Source: CAVQBC01 sp963710665
Lineage (GTDB): Bacteria; Actinomycetota; Thermoleophilia; Solirubrobacterales; Solirubrobacteraceae
Assembly: GCA_963710665.1 (NCBI GenBank)
Contig: CAVQBC010000007.1
Coordinates: 310,001 to 374,000 of the forward strand
DNA length: 64,000 nucleotides
Direction: 5' to 3'
In this document: in pieces, positions 23,571 through 33,272 of the stretch
Position numbering within the stretch: position 1 is the stretch's first letter
How the letters are laid out: the number at the start of each line of letters is the position of its first letter
Translations under genes and position numbers: made by a program
Notes under the pieces: generated by a model
Seen by the model: the letters and a program-made list of their open reading frames with translations, nothing else
What the model was told of the DNA's origin: nothing
Databases searched by the model: none

Positions 23571-24992
23571 TCAGGCGGGTTCTGTATGAACGACCACGTC
23601 GGCGATGTCCGGCCGGTCGCGCCGGACCGCCTCCTCGAGCTTGCCCGCCAGCTCGTGCGCCTCGGCCAGGCCGGCGTCCTCGTCGACGTGGACGGTGAGG
23701 AAGATGACGAGCCCCGCGTCGGTGGTGATCAGGCGCAGCGCGCGCGGGGGCCGGCCGGTCCGCTCGCGCACGAGCGCGGAGACGCGTCCCGCCTCCGACA
23801 TGTCGATCTGCGCGGCGTCGGGCGCCGACAGCGGGCGCTCGAGCGGCTCGAGGTGGGTCTGGACGTCGTCGACCTGGGGGTTCGCCATGACGGAGCGCTC
23901 GACGCGCTCGGCGACCCGGTGGGCGTCCGACAGCGACAGGTCGTCGGCGAGCTTGAGGTGCAGCGAGACGCTGACGCGGTCGCCGTGCCGGTAGATCGCG
24001 ATGTCGTGGGCCTCGCGCACCTCGGGGTCGACGAGGGCGGCCCCCAGCACGCGGTCGCGCAGGTCGAGGCCCCGCCGGCGCGGCTCCACGTGGACCACCA
24101 CGTCCGTGCCCGGGAGCGCCTCCTGGACGGCGCGCTCGACCTCGTCGGCGGTCGCGTGGCCCTCGGCGACCGCGCGCCCCGGCGGCACCGCGACGACGGC
24201 GTCGGCGAAGTAGCGCCCACCCGACTCGCGCAGCCGCAGGCGGCGCAGCTCGAGCTCCGGGCCGAGGCCGGAGATCGCCGTGCGAGCGGCCTGCTCGGCG
24301 TCGGTCGGGGCGCGGTCCATGAGCACGCCCGCGTTCGCGAGCACGAGCCGCCCGGCCGCGGCGAAGATGATCGCCGCGACCACGAGCGCCGCGATCGCGT
24401 CCCCGCTCTCCACGCCGAAGCCGACGAGCACGAGGCCGGCGAGGACCGCCAGCGTGCCGGCGAGGTCGGCGCCGAAGTGCATCGCGTTGGAGTGCAGCGC
24501 CGCGCTCGAATAGCGGCGCGCCGAGCGCAGCGACACGACGACGCGGCTGACGTCGATCACCAGCGCGAGGGCGATGACGGCGAACACGTACCACGCCGGC
24601 TCGAGCGGCTCGCCGCCGTCCGCGAGGTGGCCGACCGCCTCGACGACGACGAAGACGCCGCCGCCGATGAGGATCGCCGCCTCGCCGAGCGCGGCGAGGT
24701 TCTCCGCCCGCCGGTGGCCGTACGGGTGCTCGGGGTCCGCCGGACGTGCGCCGAGGCGCACCGCGAAGAACGTGAGCACGGCGGCGATCACGTCGCCGCT
24801 CGACTCGATGCCGGCGGAGATCAGGCCGAGGCTGCCGGTCGCGATGCCCGTGCCGAGCTTGAGCGCCACGAGCACCGCCGCGGCGCCGATCGACACCAGC
24901 GCGGTGCGCTGGTGGCCGGCGTTCTGGCTGCCGCGCGCCCGTTCGCGCGTCTCCGCGCGCAGCGCGCCGGATCCCGTGCCCACGTCGCTCAT
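23571..24992 (-). CDS. Cation diffusion facilitator with extended C-terminal domain
   Basis: 473 residues from ATG 24992 (a GTG at 24998 would add two). Typical CDF proteins have about 300; here six membrane helices (about 25-225) are followed by some 250 residues holding at least two ZT-dimer-like cytoplasmic modules. One repeated pattern, with V-x-V-S-L-H-L and V-H-V-E-P, ends near H-L-E-P, and another ends at VVVHTEPA. The helix 5 metal motif is normal (SNAMHFGADLAGT, H-x-x-x-D). The helix 2 motif is altered: where most members have D-x-x-H-S-x-x-D this one reads SAGIESSGD, giving Ala and Glu in place of Asp and His. That may change metal choice. CACACT, a weak -10 match, lies 7 nt upstream of ATG 24992. 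Confidence 0.85.
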   Translation of the reverse strand: MSDVGTGSGALRAETRERARGSQNAGHQRTALVSIGAAAVLVALKLGTGIATGSLGLISAGIESSGDVIAAVLTFFAVRLGARPADPEHPYGHRRAENLAALGEAAILIGGGVFVVVEAVGHLADGGEPLEPAWYVFAVIALALVIDVSRVVVSLRSARRYSSAALHSNAMHFGADLAGTLAVLAGLVLVGFGVESGDAIAALVVAAIIFAAAGRLVLANAGVLMDRAPTDAEQAARTAISGLGPELELRRLRLRESGGRYFADAVVAVPPGRAVAEGHATADEVERAVQEALPGTDVVVHVEPRRRGLDLRDRVLGAALVDPEVREAHDIAIYRHGDRVSVSLHLKLADDLSLSDAHRVAERVERSVMANPQVDDVQTHLEPLERPLSAPDAAQIDMSEAGRVSALVRERTGRPPRALRLITTDAGLVIFLTVHVDEDAGLAEAHELAGKLEEAVRRDRPDIADVVVHTEPA

Positions 24993-25061
24993 CCCCACCA
25001 GTGTGCCGCGTGGCGGCGGGCGCGGCCGCGCCCGCCGCTGGGAACCTGCGACGACGCCCGC

Positions 25062-25589
25062 TCAGACGGCCGCGCTCAGCGGCCGCAGCTCCTCCTCGTA
25101 GGAGACGGCGTGCCGCCGCAGCGCACCGCCCTCGCCCACCTCGTAGGCGCCCAGGCGGCGCAGCGGCGGGGAGTAGGCGTGCAGGCTGACCGCCGGGCCG
25201 TCGCCGGCGTGGTTGACGCGGTGGATGTCGGCCGCGGTGAAGGTGAAGCTCGAACCCGCCGAGACCGTCCGCGTCACCGGCGCCCCGCCCAGGGCGAGGC
25301 GCTCCTCACACAGCGTCCCCGCCGTCACCGCCACGGCCCCGGCCGACAGGTCGTGGTCGTGGTAGCCCGTGTCGTGCTCGTCCATCCAACAGATGAGCCA
25401 GACCGCGAGGTGGTCGTCGCGCAGGAGCTCCTCGTAGATCCGGCGCGCGGGATCGTGGGCGACGAGATGCGCCCACAGGTCGGGCCGCGCGGCCAGCCGG
25501 CGGACGTACGCCTCCAGCTCGCCGGGGTCCAGGTCGCGGTGCCGCGGGCGCTCGACGAGGCGCCCGCGTGAGGGGGTTGCAAGGGACAC
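25062..25589 (-). CDS. Cysteine dioxygenase (type I)
   Basis: 175 residues with a cupin fold. Cysteine dioxygenase uses Fe(II) held by three histidines to oxidise cysteine to cysteine sulfinate. The ligands are visible as His77 and His79 (TGYHDHDLS) and His123 (DIHRVNH). The DEHDTGYHDHD block and the SAGSSFTF strand are typical of bacterial members. No Cys sits at the position that forms the Cys-Tyr crosslink in mammals, which is normal for bacteria. Some family members act on other thiols, so substrate is uncertain. The GTG start lies 7 nt after TACGCT, and an inverted repeat lies just upstream. Confidence 0.85.
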   Translation of the reverse strand: MSLATPSRGRLVERPRHRDLDPGELEAYVRRLAARPDLWAHLVAHDPARRIYEELLRDDHLAVWLICWMDEHDTGYHDHDLSAGAVAVTAGTLCEERLALGGAPVTRTVSAGSSFTFTAADIHRVNHAGDGPAVSLHAYSPPLRRLGAYEVGEGGALRRHAVSYEEELRPLSAAV

Positions 25590-25596
25590 GCGCGGG

Positions 25597-25602
25597 AGCG
25601 TA
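25597..25602 (-). promoter_or_regulatory. -10-like hexamer of the cysteine dioxygenase gene
   Basis: Read on the minus strand this is TACGCT, ending 7 nt before the GTG at 25589. The surrounding 30 bp are unusually AT-rich for this window. Confidence 0.45.
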
Positions 25603-25613
25603 ACACACTAAAC

Positions 25614-25628
25614 CGACTGAATTAGTCG
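25614..25628. promoter_or_regulatory. Inverted repeat, possible operator of the cysteine dioxygenase gene
   Basis: CGACT-GAATT-AGTCG, a perfect 5-bp-arm repeat, covers the -35 position relative to the hexamer at 25597-25602. Confidence 0.4.
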
Positions 25629-25997
25629 AGAAACGGATCCTGCACGCGCTGCGGCGATGCCGGGCGGGACCCGCCCCGCGGCGGCGCGATCGCCCTCATG
25701 GGTCCGCGGTGGGCGCGCGGCGCACAAGGCCGTTACAAAGTCGGGACACCGCTAGACTCCCGCCTTGCCCACCCGGGGTTCCCGAGCCGTCCGGTCCTCG
25801 GGGGAGCCCCGCGCGCTTCCGCGCGCCGGATCTGTAGGGTGGCGCGCCCCTCTCATGTCCCATACGCCAGCCGTCCACCAGCCCTCCACCGACCGTGGCC
25901 TGCGCGCGCGCCAAGCGCGGCGCGACCGCGCCGCCGGCCGGGCCCCTCTTCGCGGGAAGCGCGGGTGTCTTCGCACGCCGTAGGGAAGGACCCGACC
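25629..25997 (+). promoter_or_regulatory. Leader region of the ATP synthase operon
   Basis: About 370 bases separate the cysteine dioxygenase promoter from the first ATP synthase gene. Two -10-like hexamers are present: TAGACT at 25753-25758 (6 nt before an in-frame TTG at 25765) and TAGGGT at 25835-25840. GC-rich inverted repeats (for example GCGCGC-TTCC-GCGCGC, 25812-25827) lie between them. A short reading frame at 25857-25983 is listed separately. The rest shows nothing I recognise. Confidence 0.45.
25857..25983 (+). CDS. Possible small basic protein upstream of the ATP synthase operon
   Basis: A 41-42-codon frame starting MSHTPAVHQPSTDRGLRARQ and rich in Arg (about a quarter of the residues), ending 14 nt before the I-like gene. 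A longer version could begin at TTG 25765 (72 residues), 6 nt after a TAGACT hexamer. No homology is recognised and no Shine-Dalgarno sequence is obvious. It may be a leader peptide or chance. Confidence 0.25.
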
Positions 25998-26363
25998 GTG
26001 GTCACCGTCCTCAGGTACCTGGATGTCCTGTTGATCGTCCTGGTGCTGCCGTTCGTGGTGCTCGCCGGGCTGCCGGTGATCGGCTACCTCGCGGGCGGCG
26101 GGGTGTGGATCGCGCAGCGCCTGATCGGTGACGCCATCGAGGCCCGCGCGGCTCGCGCGTCCGACATCCGGGTACGGATGGGCGTGACCATGGCGAGCAT
26201 CATGATCCGCACCTGGCTGGTGGCCCTCGTGATCCTCGCCGTGGGCCTGACCGTCGAGCGCGCCGACGGCGCCATCGCGGCCATCACGGTGCTCTGCGCC
26301 TTCACGCTGTACTTCCTGAACCTGCTGATCATGGCGCCGAGCCGGAGGTCGACCAGTCCGTGA
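25998..26363 (+). CDS. AtpI-like small membrane protein of the ATP synthase operon
   Basis: 121 residues from GTG 25998, with AAGGA 8 nt upstream. Three membrane helices are visible: about 8-35 (VLLIVLVLPFVVLAGLPVIGYLAGG), about 68-88 and about 92-112. A charged segment (AIEARAARASDIRVRMG) lies between helices 1 and 2. Its position ahead of atpB, the GTGA overlap with atpB and its size fit the ATP synthase subunit I role, proposed to help c-ring assembly or Mg2+ supply. The sequence itself is poorly conserved, so the name rests mainly on context. Confidence 0.7.
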   Translation: MVTVLRYLDVLLIVLVLPFVVLAGLPVIGYLAGGGVWIAQRLIGDAIEARAARASDIRVRMGVTMASIMIRTWLVALVILAVGLTVERADGAIAAITVLCAFTLYFLNLLIMAPSRRSTSP

Positions 26364-27250
26364 CGACTCGCGCGAAGGTCCTGATCGGCCTGGGTCTCTA
26401 TCTGGGCCTCATCGTCGTCTCGGTGTTCGTGTTCGGCTTCGCGCGCATGGACAACGCGGAGTACCAGCCCCAGAACGAGTTCAAGCTGGACACCTGGTTC
26501 AGCATCGGCCCGCTGCCCTTCAACAAGGCCACGCTCTACATCATCATCGCGGGCATCCTCACGGTCGGCACGATGATGTACATCGCCAACCGCATGCAGG
26601 CGCGCCCCAACCGCGTGCAGACCGGCGTCGAGGCGCTGTACACGCTGATGCGCGACAACATCGCCGGCGAGAACATGGACCAGCGGATGTTGAAGAAGTG
26701 GTTCACGTTCATCGGCACCGTGTTCCTCTTCATCTGGTTCTCGAACCTGATCGGCTACCTGCCGCTGCCGACCAACACCGAGCACCCGGTGAACATCTTC
26801 GGCATCGAGGTGCCGTCGCTGGCCCTCTACGCCGCGACCGCGAACATCTCGGTCCCGCTCGTGCTCGCCCTGATCGTGTGGCTGAGCTACAACGTCGAGG
26901 GGATCCGGGCCCACGGCGTCATCGGCTACATCAAGAGCCTCGTTCCCGCCGGCGTCCCGGGGCCGATGCGCCCGGTGATCCTCGGGCTCGAGCTGCTGTC
27001 GAACTTCATGCGGCTCATCTCGCTGTCAGTACGACTCTTCGCCAACATCCTGGCGGGCCACCTGATCATCCTCTTCATGGCGGGCGCGCTGGTGGTGCTG
27101 CTCGGCATCGAGGCGCTGGGCGTCGTCACGCTGCCCCTGGCGATCGCCATCTACCTCTTCGAGGTGGGGCTCGTGGCCACGCTGCAGGCGTTCATCTTCG
27201 CGACCCTGTCGGCCATCTATCTCGGCGAGGCCACCGCCGGACACCACTAG
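26360..27250 (+). CDS. atpB: ATP synthase Fo subunit a
   Basis: 296 residues with about six membrane helices. This is the stator channel subunit that passes protons to the c-ring. The essential Arg is present (R225 in LSVRLFANILAGH), as is the C-terminal LAIAIYLFEVGLVATLQAFIFATLSAIYLGEA. An N-terminal segment of about 45 residues between helices 1 and 2 is soluble (MDNAEYQPQNEF). The start GTG overlaps the stop of the I-like gene. The codons just before and at the essential Arg (TCA-GTA-CGA) are rare types for this DNA. Confidence 0.95.
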   Translation: MTTRAKVLIGLGLYLGLIVVSVFVFGFARMDNAEYQPQNEFKLDTWFSIGPLPFNKATLYIIIAGILTVGTMMYIANRMQARPNRVQTGVEALYTLMRDNIAGENMDQRMLKKWFTFIGTVFLFIWFSNLIGYLPLPTNTEHPVNIFGIEVPSLALYAATANISVPLVLALIVWLSYNVEGIRAHGVIGYIKSLVPAGVPGPMRPVILGLELLSNFMRLISLSVRLFANILAGHLIILFMAGALVVLLGIEALGVVTLPLAIAIYLFEVGLVATLQAFIFATLSAIYLGEATAGHH

Positions 27251-27252
27251 CC

Positions 27253-27259
27253 AAAGGAG
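27253..27259 (+). promoter_or_regulatory. Strong ribosome binding site of atpE
   Basis: AAAGGAG, 5 nt before the GTG at 27265, is among the best Shine-Dalgarno matches in the window. This fits the need for many c-subunit copies per complex. Confidence 0.6.
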
Positions 27260-27264
27260 CACTC

Positions 27265-27531
27265 GTGGACCTGAGCACCATTCTCCTCCTCGCCCAGGGC
27301 GCCGACCCGACCGACGCCGGCAAGGCCGTCGCGCTCGGTGTCGGCGGCGGCCTCGGCGCCGTGGGAGCCGGCATCGGCATCGGCATCGTCTTCGGCAAGA
27401 TGATCGAGTCGGTCGCCCGCCAGCCCGAGCTGCGCGACGAGCTGAGCACCCTGCAGTGGCTGGGCTTCGCCCTCACCGAGGCATGCTTCTTCTACGGCCT
27501 CGTCGCGGGCCTGATCGCCTTCTTCCTGTAG
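27265..27531 (+). CDS. atpE: ATP synthase Fo subunit c
   Basis: 88 residues forming a two-helix hairpin that assembles into the rotor ring. Helix 1 has the packed glycine motif (GVGGGLGAVGAGIGIGIVFG). The polar loop is A-R-Q-P-E. The ion-binding carboxylate is Glu72 in FALTEACFFYGLVAGL. The residue after it is Ala, and the Gln/Ser ligands of sodium-binding rings are not evident, so proton coupling is expected. About ten N-terminal residues precede helix 1. AAAGGAG decides the GTG start. Confidence 0.95.
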   Translation: MDLSTILLLAQGADPTDAGKAVALGVGGGLGAVGAGIGIGIVFGKMIESVARQPELRDELSTLQWLGFALTEACFFYGLVAGLIAFFL

Positions 27532-27540
27532 GCGGCGACG

Positions 27541-28119
27541 ATGACCGCAGCGGTGACCAACGGCCTCGTCCTGGCGGCCGAGTCGGGGGGCGGAAGCTTC
27601 CTCGTCACGCCGAACGTCGGCGTCATGATCTGGACGCTGCTGGTGTTCCTGATCTCCCTCTACCTGCTCGGGAAGTTCGCCTTCCCGCGCATCCAGGAGG
27701 CGCTGGACCGGCGCCAGAAGGCGATCGAGGAGTCGATCGACGCCGCCGAGCGCACCCGGCAGGAGGCCGACCAGCTCCTCGCCGAGTACCGGGAGCGGCT
27801 CTCCGAGGCGCGCAGCCAGGCCGACGAGATCGTCGCCCGGGCGCGCAAGACCGGCGAGGCGTCGGAGGCCGAGTCGCTCGCCGAGGCCAGGCGCAAGCGC
27901 GAGGAGATGCTCGAGCAGACGCGCCGGGAGATCCAGGCCGAGACCAGGCGCGCGATCCAGGAGATCCGCAAGGAGGTCGCCGACCTCACCGTGCTCGCCA
28001 CGGAGAAGGTCACGCGCAAGACGCTCGACGACGACGACCAGAAGCGGCTCGTCGAGGAGGCGCTGTCCGAGCTGGACTTCGCGGCCCTCGCGGGCGACGA
28101 GCGCGGGAGCCGGGACTAG
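27541..28119 (+). CDS. atpF: ATP synthase Fo subunit b
   Basis: 192 residues. One membrane helix (about 22-45: TPNVGVMIWTLLVFLISLYLLGKFAFP) is followed by a long charged coiled coil (about 48-160, with repeated A-E-A-R-R and E-E type heptads), which forms the peripheral stalk linking a and delta. The length is slightly above the usual 160-170 because of extra residues at both ends. It starts 9 nt after atpE and ends 3 nt before atpH. Confidence 0.93.
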   Translation: MTAAVTNGLVLAAESGGGSFLVTPNVGVMIWTLLVFLISLYLLGKFAFPRIQEALDRRQKAIEESIDAAERTRQEADQLLAEYRERLSEARSQADEIVARARKTGEASEAESLAEARRKREEMLEQTRREIQAETRRAIQEIRKEVADLTVLATEKVTRKTLDDDDQKRLVEEALSELDFAALAGDERGSRD

Positions 28120-28122
28120 CGC

Positions 28123-28653
28123 ATGGAGGAGATCGCCGCGGTCTACGCCCGGTCGCTCTTCGAGGTGGCCTCCGAGCAGGAGAAGCTCGACGACATCCGC
28201 GAGCAGCTCGGCGAGTTCGACGACGCGCTCGCGGACTCCCAGGAGCTGCAGGTCTTCTTCTTCTCCCCCTACTTCTCCACCGAGGAGAAGAAGCAGGGGC
28301 TGGACAAGGCCGTCTCCGGTGCGGACCCCGTGCTGATCAACTTCCTCCAGCTGCTGATCGAGAAGCACCGCATGCCGGTGATCTTCCGCGCCCGGCGGAT
28401 CTTCGACGCGATGTGGGAGGACGAGAACCGCCTCCTGCCGGTGCAGGTGACCTCGGCGGTCGAGCTCGACCGGGACGTCGTCGAGCGCATCGGCGACCAG
28501 ATCGCCGAGCAGACCGGCCGCAAGGTCGAGCTCTCGGCGGAGGTGCAGCCCGACATCCTCGGCGGGATCGTCGTGCGCGTCGGCAACTCGATCCTCGACG
28601 CCTCGATCCGCAACCGCCTCGAACAGCTTCGCAAGCAGGTCGCCCGGGCCTAG
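28123..28653 (+). CDS. atpH: ATP synthase F1 subunit delta
   Basis: 176 residues. It joins the peripheral stalk (subunit b) to the top of the alpha3beta3 head. The N-terminal helical domain starts with the usual A-x-x-Y-A-R-S-L-F-E-V-A. The C-terminal part has the family signature P-D-I-L-G-G-I-V-V-R-V-G-N-S-I-L-D-A-S-I-R-N-R-L. It begins 3 nt after atpF and is followed by a 51-nt gap with AAGGAG before atpA. Confidence 0.93.
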   Translation: MEEIAAVYARSLFEVASEQEKLDDIREQLGEFDDALADSQELQVFFFSPYFSTEEKKQGLDKAVSGADPVLINFLQLLIEKHRMPVIFRARRIFDAMWEDENRLLPVQVTSAVELDRDVVERIGDQIAEQTGRKVELSAEVQPDILGGIVVRVGNSILDASIRNRLEQLRKQVARA

Positions 28654-28704
28654 CCCGCCGACGGCCCGCCGCCTGAGACTTCCCAAGGAGCCACAGACCA
28701 CACC

Positions 28705-30366
<1,662 letters not shown>

Positions 30367-30395
30367 CCGCCGCCGCGCCCGTCCGAGGACCGCCC

Positions 30396-31310
30396 ATGGC
30401 CCAGAAGGAAGTCAAGAGCCGCATCGCGTCGGTGAAGAACATCCAGAAGATCACTCGCGCGATGGAGATGGTCGCCGCCGCCCGCCTGCGCAAGGCCGAG
30501 CAGCGCATCGAGGCGCTGCGGCCGTACGCGTCGGCGATCCGGCGCATGACCCGCCAGGCGGCCGAGGCGGCCGAGAACATCCCCAACGTGCCGATCCTCG
30601 CCGAGCGCGAGGAGTTCAACAGCGCCGGCCTGCTGCTCGTGACCGGCGACCGCGGCCTGGCGGGCGCGTTCAACTCGCAGATCGTGCGCGCTGCCGCGCG
30701 GGCGGGCACGGAGCACGAGCACGAGGGCCGCTCGACGGTCTACTACGCGTCGGGCCGCCGCGGCGTGTCCTCCCTCGTCTTCCGCGGCAAGGAGCCGGCC
30801 GGGACCTACACGGGCTTCACCGACCGCCCCGGCTACGCGAACGCGCGCGAGATCGCCGCCGACCTCATGGCCGCCTACGTGGACGGCGAGGTCGATCGCG
30901 TCGAGATCTTCTACAACCACTACATCTCACCGCTGACGCAGACGGTCACGCGCGAGACGCTGCTGCCCCTCCAGGAGGCCTCGATCTTCGAGGAAGAGGA
31001 GGACGGCGACGAGGACGACGGGGAGGGCCGCGACGACCAGGAGCACCACCGCGCCCAGGTCGAGTACGAGCCCGACCCCGAGGAGATCCTCCGGCGCCTG
31101 GTGCCCGAATACGTGCAGATCTCGATCTTCCGCGCTCTGCTCGAGTCCACCGCGTCCGAGCACGGCGCCCGCATGACCGCCATGCGCAACGCCTCGGAGA
31201 ACGCCGGCGACATCATCAAGGACCTGACCCTGCAGATGAACCGCGAGCGCCAGGCGGAGATCACCCAGGAGATCATGGAAGTCGTCGCCGGCGCCGAGTC
31301 GCTGGTCTGA
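30396..31310 (+). CDS. atpG: ATP synthase F1 subunit gamma with acidic insertion
   Basis: 304 residues. The N- and C-terminal helices that form the rotating coiled coil are typical (SRIASVKNIQKITRAMEMVAAARLRKAE and ESTASEHGARMTAMRNASENAGDIIKDL). The middle domain carries an extra acidic loop at about residues 197-222 with runs like E-E-E-E-D-G-D-E-D-D-G-E-G-R-D-D, not part of the usual fold. Mycobacterial gamma also has a loop insertion that affects hydrolysis, but it is shorter and at another site. A 29-nt gap separates it from atpA. Confidence 0.94.
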   Translation: MAQKEVKSRIASVKNIQKITRAMEMVAAARLRKAEQRIEALRPYASAIRRMTRQAAEAAENIPNVPILAEREEFNSAGLLLVTGDRGLAGAFNSQIVRAAARAGTEHEHEGRSTVYYASGRRGVSSLVFRGKEPAGTYTGFTDRPGYANAREIAADLMAAYVDGEVDRVEIFYNHYISPLTQTVTRETLLPLQEASIFEEEEDGDEDDGEGRDDQEHHRAQVEYEPDPEEILRRLVPEYVQISIFRALLESTASEHGARMTAMRNASENAGDIIKDLTLQMNRERQAEITQEIMEVVAGAESLV

Positions 31311-31338
31311 ACTAGGACGAGCAGCCCGAGAGGACCCA

Positions 31339-32826
31339 ATGGAAGCCAGCACCGCCGCAGAGACCACCGACAGCACCGACGGGCGCGACACGCGCGAGCG
31401 CAACGTCGGGCGCATCGAGGAGATCCAGGGCGTCGTGATCGAGGCCGTGTTCCCCGACGCGCTGCCCGAGATCAACTTCGCGCTCGTGATCGAGCGCGAG
31501 GGCGACAACCCCGAGGAGCAGGAGGGCGTCAGCGCCGGCACCGGCACGCGGCTGGTCTGCGAGGTCCAGCAGCACCTCGGCGACGACCGCGTGCGCGCGG
31601 TCGCCATGGACACCACCGACGGCCTCGCCCGCGGCATGGAGGTCATCGACACCGGCGGCCCGATCACCGTGCCGGTCGGCGACGTGACGCTCGGGCGCAT
31701 CTTCAACCTGCTCGGCGAGACCATCGACGAGGGCGACGAGATCCAGGTCGACGAGCGCTGGCCGATCCATCGCGACGCCCCGACGGTCGAGAACCTCACG
31801 CCGACGCAGGAGATGTTCGAGACGGGCATCAAGGTCGTCGACCTGCTGGCGCCCTACGCCAAGGGCGGCAAGGTGGGCCTGTTCGGCGGCGCGGGCGTCG
31901 GCAAGACCGTCCTCATCCAGGAGCTCATCCACAACCTCGCGCAGGAGCACGAGGGCCTGTCGGCGTTCTGCGGCGTGGGCGAGCGCTCCCGCGAGGGCAA
32001 CGACCTGTGGCTGGAGATGAAGGAGTCGGGCGTCATCGACAAGACGATCCTCGTCTTCGGCCAGATGAACGAGCCGCCCGGGGCGCGCATGCGCGTCGCC
32101 CTCTCGGGCCTGACGATGGCGGAGTACTTCCGCGACGTCGAGGGCCAGGACGTGCTGCTGTTCATCGACAACATCTTCCGCTTCGTCCAGGCCGGCTCCG
32201 AGGTCTCCGCGCTGCTGGGCCGCATGCCGTCGCAGGTCGGCTACCAGCCGACGCTCGAGTCCGAGATGGGGCAGCTGCAGGAGCGCATCACGTCGACCCG
32301 CAAGGGCTCGGTGACCTCCGTCCAGGCGATCTACGTCCCCGCCGACGACCTCACCGACCCGGCGCCGGCCTCGGTGTTCGCCCACCTCAACGCGACCACG
32401 ACGCTGTCGCGGTCGATCTCCGAGAAGGGCATCTACCCGGCCGTCGACCCGCTCGACTCGACCTCGACGATCCTCAAGCCCGAGGTCGTGGGCGAGGACC
32501 ACTTCGCGGTGGCCAACGAGGTCAAGCAGGTGCTCCAGCGCTACCGCGAGCTGCAGGACATCATCGCCATCCTCGGCATCGACGAGCTCTCCGACGAGGA
32601 CAAGGTGCTCGTGCAGCGGGCGCGCAAGATCGAGCGCTTCCTCTCGCAGCCCTTCCACGTGGCCGAGGCGTTCACCGGCACGCCGGGCCTGTACGTCCCG
32701 ATCGGCGAGACGGTCCGCTCGTTCCGCGAGGTCCTCGACGGCGAGCACGACGAGCTGCCGGAGTCGGCGTTCCTGCTCAAGGGCTCGATCGACGACGTGG
32801 TCGAGGCCGCGTCGAAGCGGCGCTAG
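31339..32826 (+). CDS. atpD: ATP synthase F1 subunit beta (catalytic)
   Basis: 495 residues. Catalytic Walker A is GGAGVGKT (about 183-190), the catalytic Glu lies in GVGERSREGNDL, and the DELSEED-region equivalent reads GIDELSDEDKV (about 413-424). The N-terminal beta-barrel carries an extra acidic loop (E-G-D-N-P-E-E-Q-E-G). About 20 residues rich in Thr/Glu/Asp precede the conserved N-R-G-R-I-like start (here NVGRIEEIQG). It begins 28 nt after atpG and is followed directly by atpC. Confidence 0.95.
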   Translation: MEASTAAETTDSTDGRDTRERNVGRIEEIQGVVIEAVFPDALPEINFALVIEREGDNPEEQEGVSAGTGTRLVCEVQQHLGDDRVRAVAMDTTDGLARGMEVIDTGGPITVPVGDVTLGRIFNLLGETIDEGDEIQVDERWPIHRDAPTVENLTPTQEMFETGIKVVDLLAPYAKGGKVGLFGGAGVGKTVLIQELIHNLAQEHEGLSAFCGVGERSREGNDLWLEMKESGVIDKTILVFGQMNEPPGARMRVALSGLTMAEYFRDVEGQDVLLFIDNIFRFVQAGSEVSALLGRMPSQVGYQPTLESEMGQLQERITSTRKGSVTSVQAIYVPADDLTDPAPASVFAHLNATTTLSRSISEKGIYPAVDPLDSTSTILKPEVVGEDHFAVANEVKQVLQRYRELQDIIAILGIDELSDEDKVLVQRARKIERFLSQPFHVAEAFTGTPGLYVPIGETVRSFREVLDGEHDELPESAFLLKGSIDDVVEAASKRR

Positions 32827-32829
32827 GCG

Positions 32830-33243
32830 ATGGCCCACACGCCGTTCAAGGTCGAGGTGCTGACGCCCGAGGGCGAGGTGTTCAGCGGCGAGGTGGAGAT
32901 GCTCTCCACGCGCACGGCCGTGGGCTCCATCGGCGTGCTGGCCGGCCACGTGCCGATGCTGGCCATGCTCGACCCCACCGAGCTGCGGCTCTACCAGGCC
33001 GAGGACGACGTCATCCGCTACGCGCAGGGGGAGGGCTACATGCAGGTGGCTCCCTCCGGCACGCTCGTGCTCGTCGACGAGGTCTTCGACGCGTCCGAGC
33101 TCGACGCGGCCGACCTGCGCGACCGCCTGTCGCGGGCCGAGCAGACGCTCGAGACCGCCGAGGAGGACTCCGAGGAGGCGCGCCAGGCCGACCGCGAGTG
33201 CCGCCGCTACCGAGCGTTCCTGCGCATCGTGGAAGGGGGCTAG
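32830..33243 (+). CDS. atpC: ATP synthase F1 subunit epsilon
   Basis: 137 residues. The N-terminal beta-sandwich contacts the c-ring (FKVEVLTPEGEVFSGEVEMLSTRTAVGSIGVLAGHVPMLAML), and the C-terminal helical hairpin (about 88-137) can inhibit hydrolysis. The start is ATG 32830, 3 nt after atpD, and it ends the operon. The M20 peptidase that follows has its own -10-like hexamer. Confidence 0.94.
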   Translation: MAHTPFKVEVLTPEGEVFSGEVEMLSTRTAVGSIGVLAGHVPMLAMLDPTELRLYQAEDDVIRYAQGEGYMQVAPSGTLVLVDEVFDASELDAADLRDRLSRAEQTLETAEEDSEEARQADRECRRYRAFLRIVEGG

Positions 33244-33259
33244 CGGCCCCCCTCGCCGC

Positions 33260-33265
33260 TACCCT
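33260..33265 (+). promoter_or_regulatory. -10-like hexamer of the M20 peptidase gene
   Basis: TACCCT ends 7 nt before GTG 33273, with no Shine-Dalgarno sequence; it separates this gene from the ATP synthase operon. Confidence 0.45.
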
Positions 33266-33272
33266 CTCGCTG

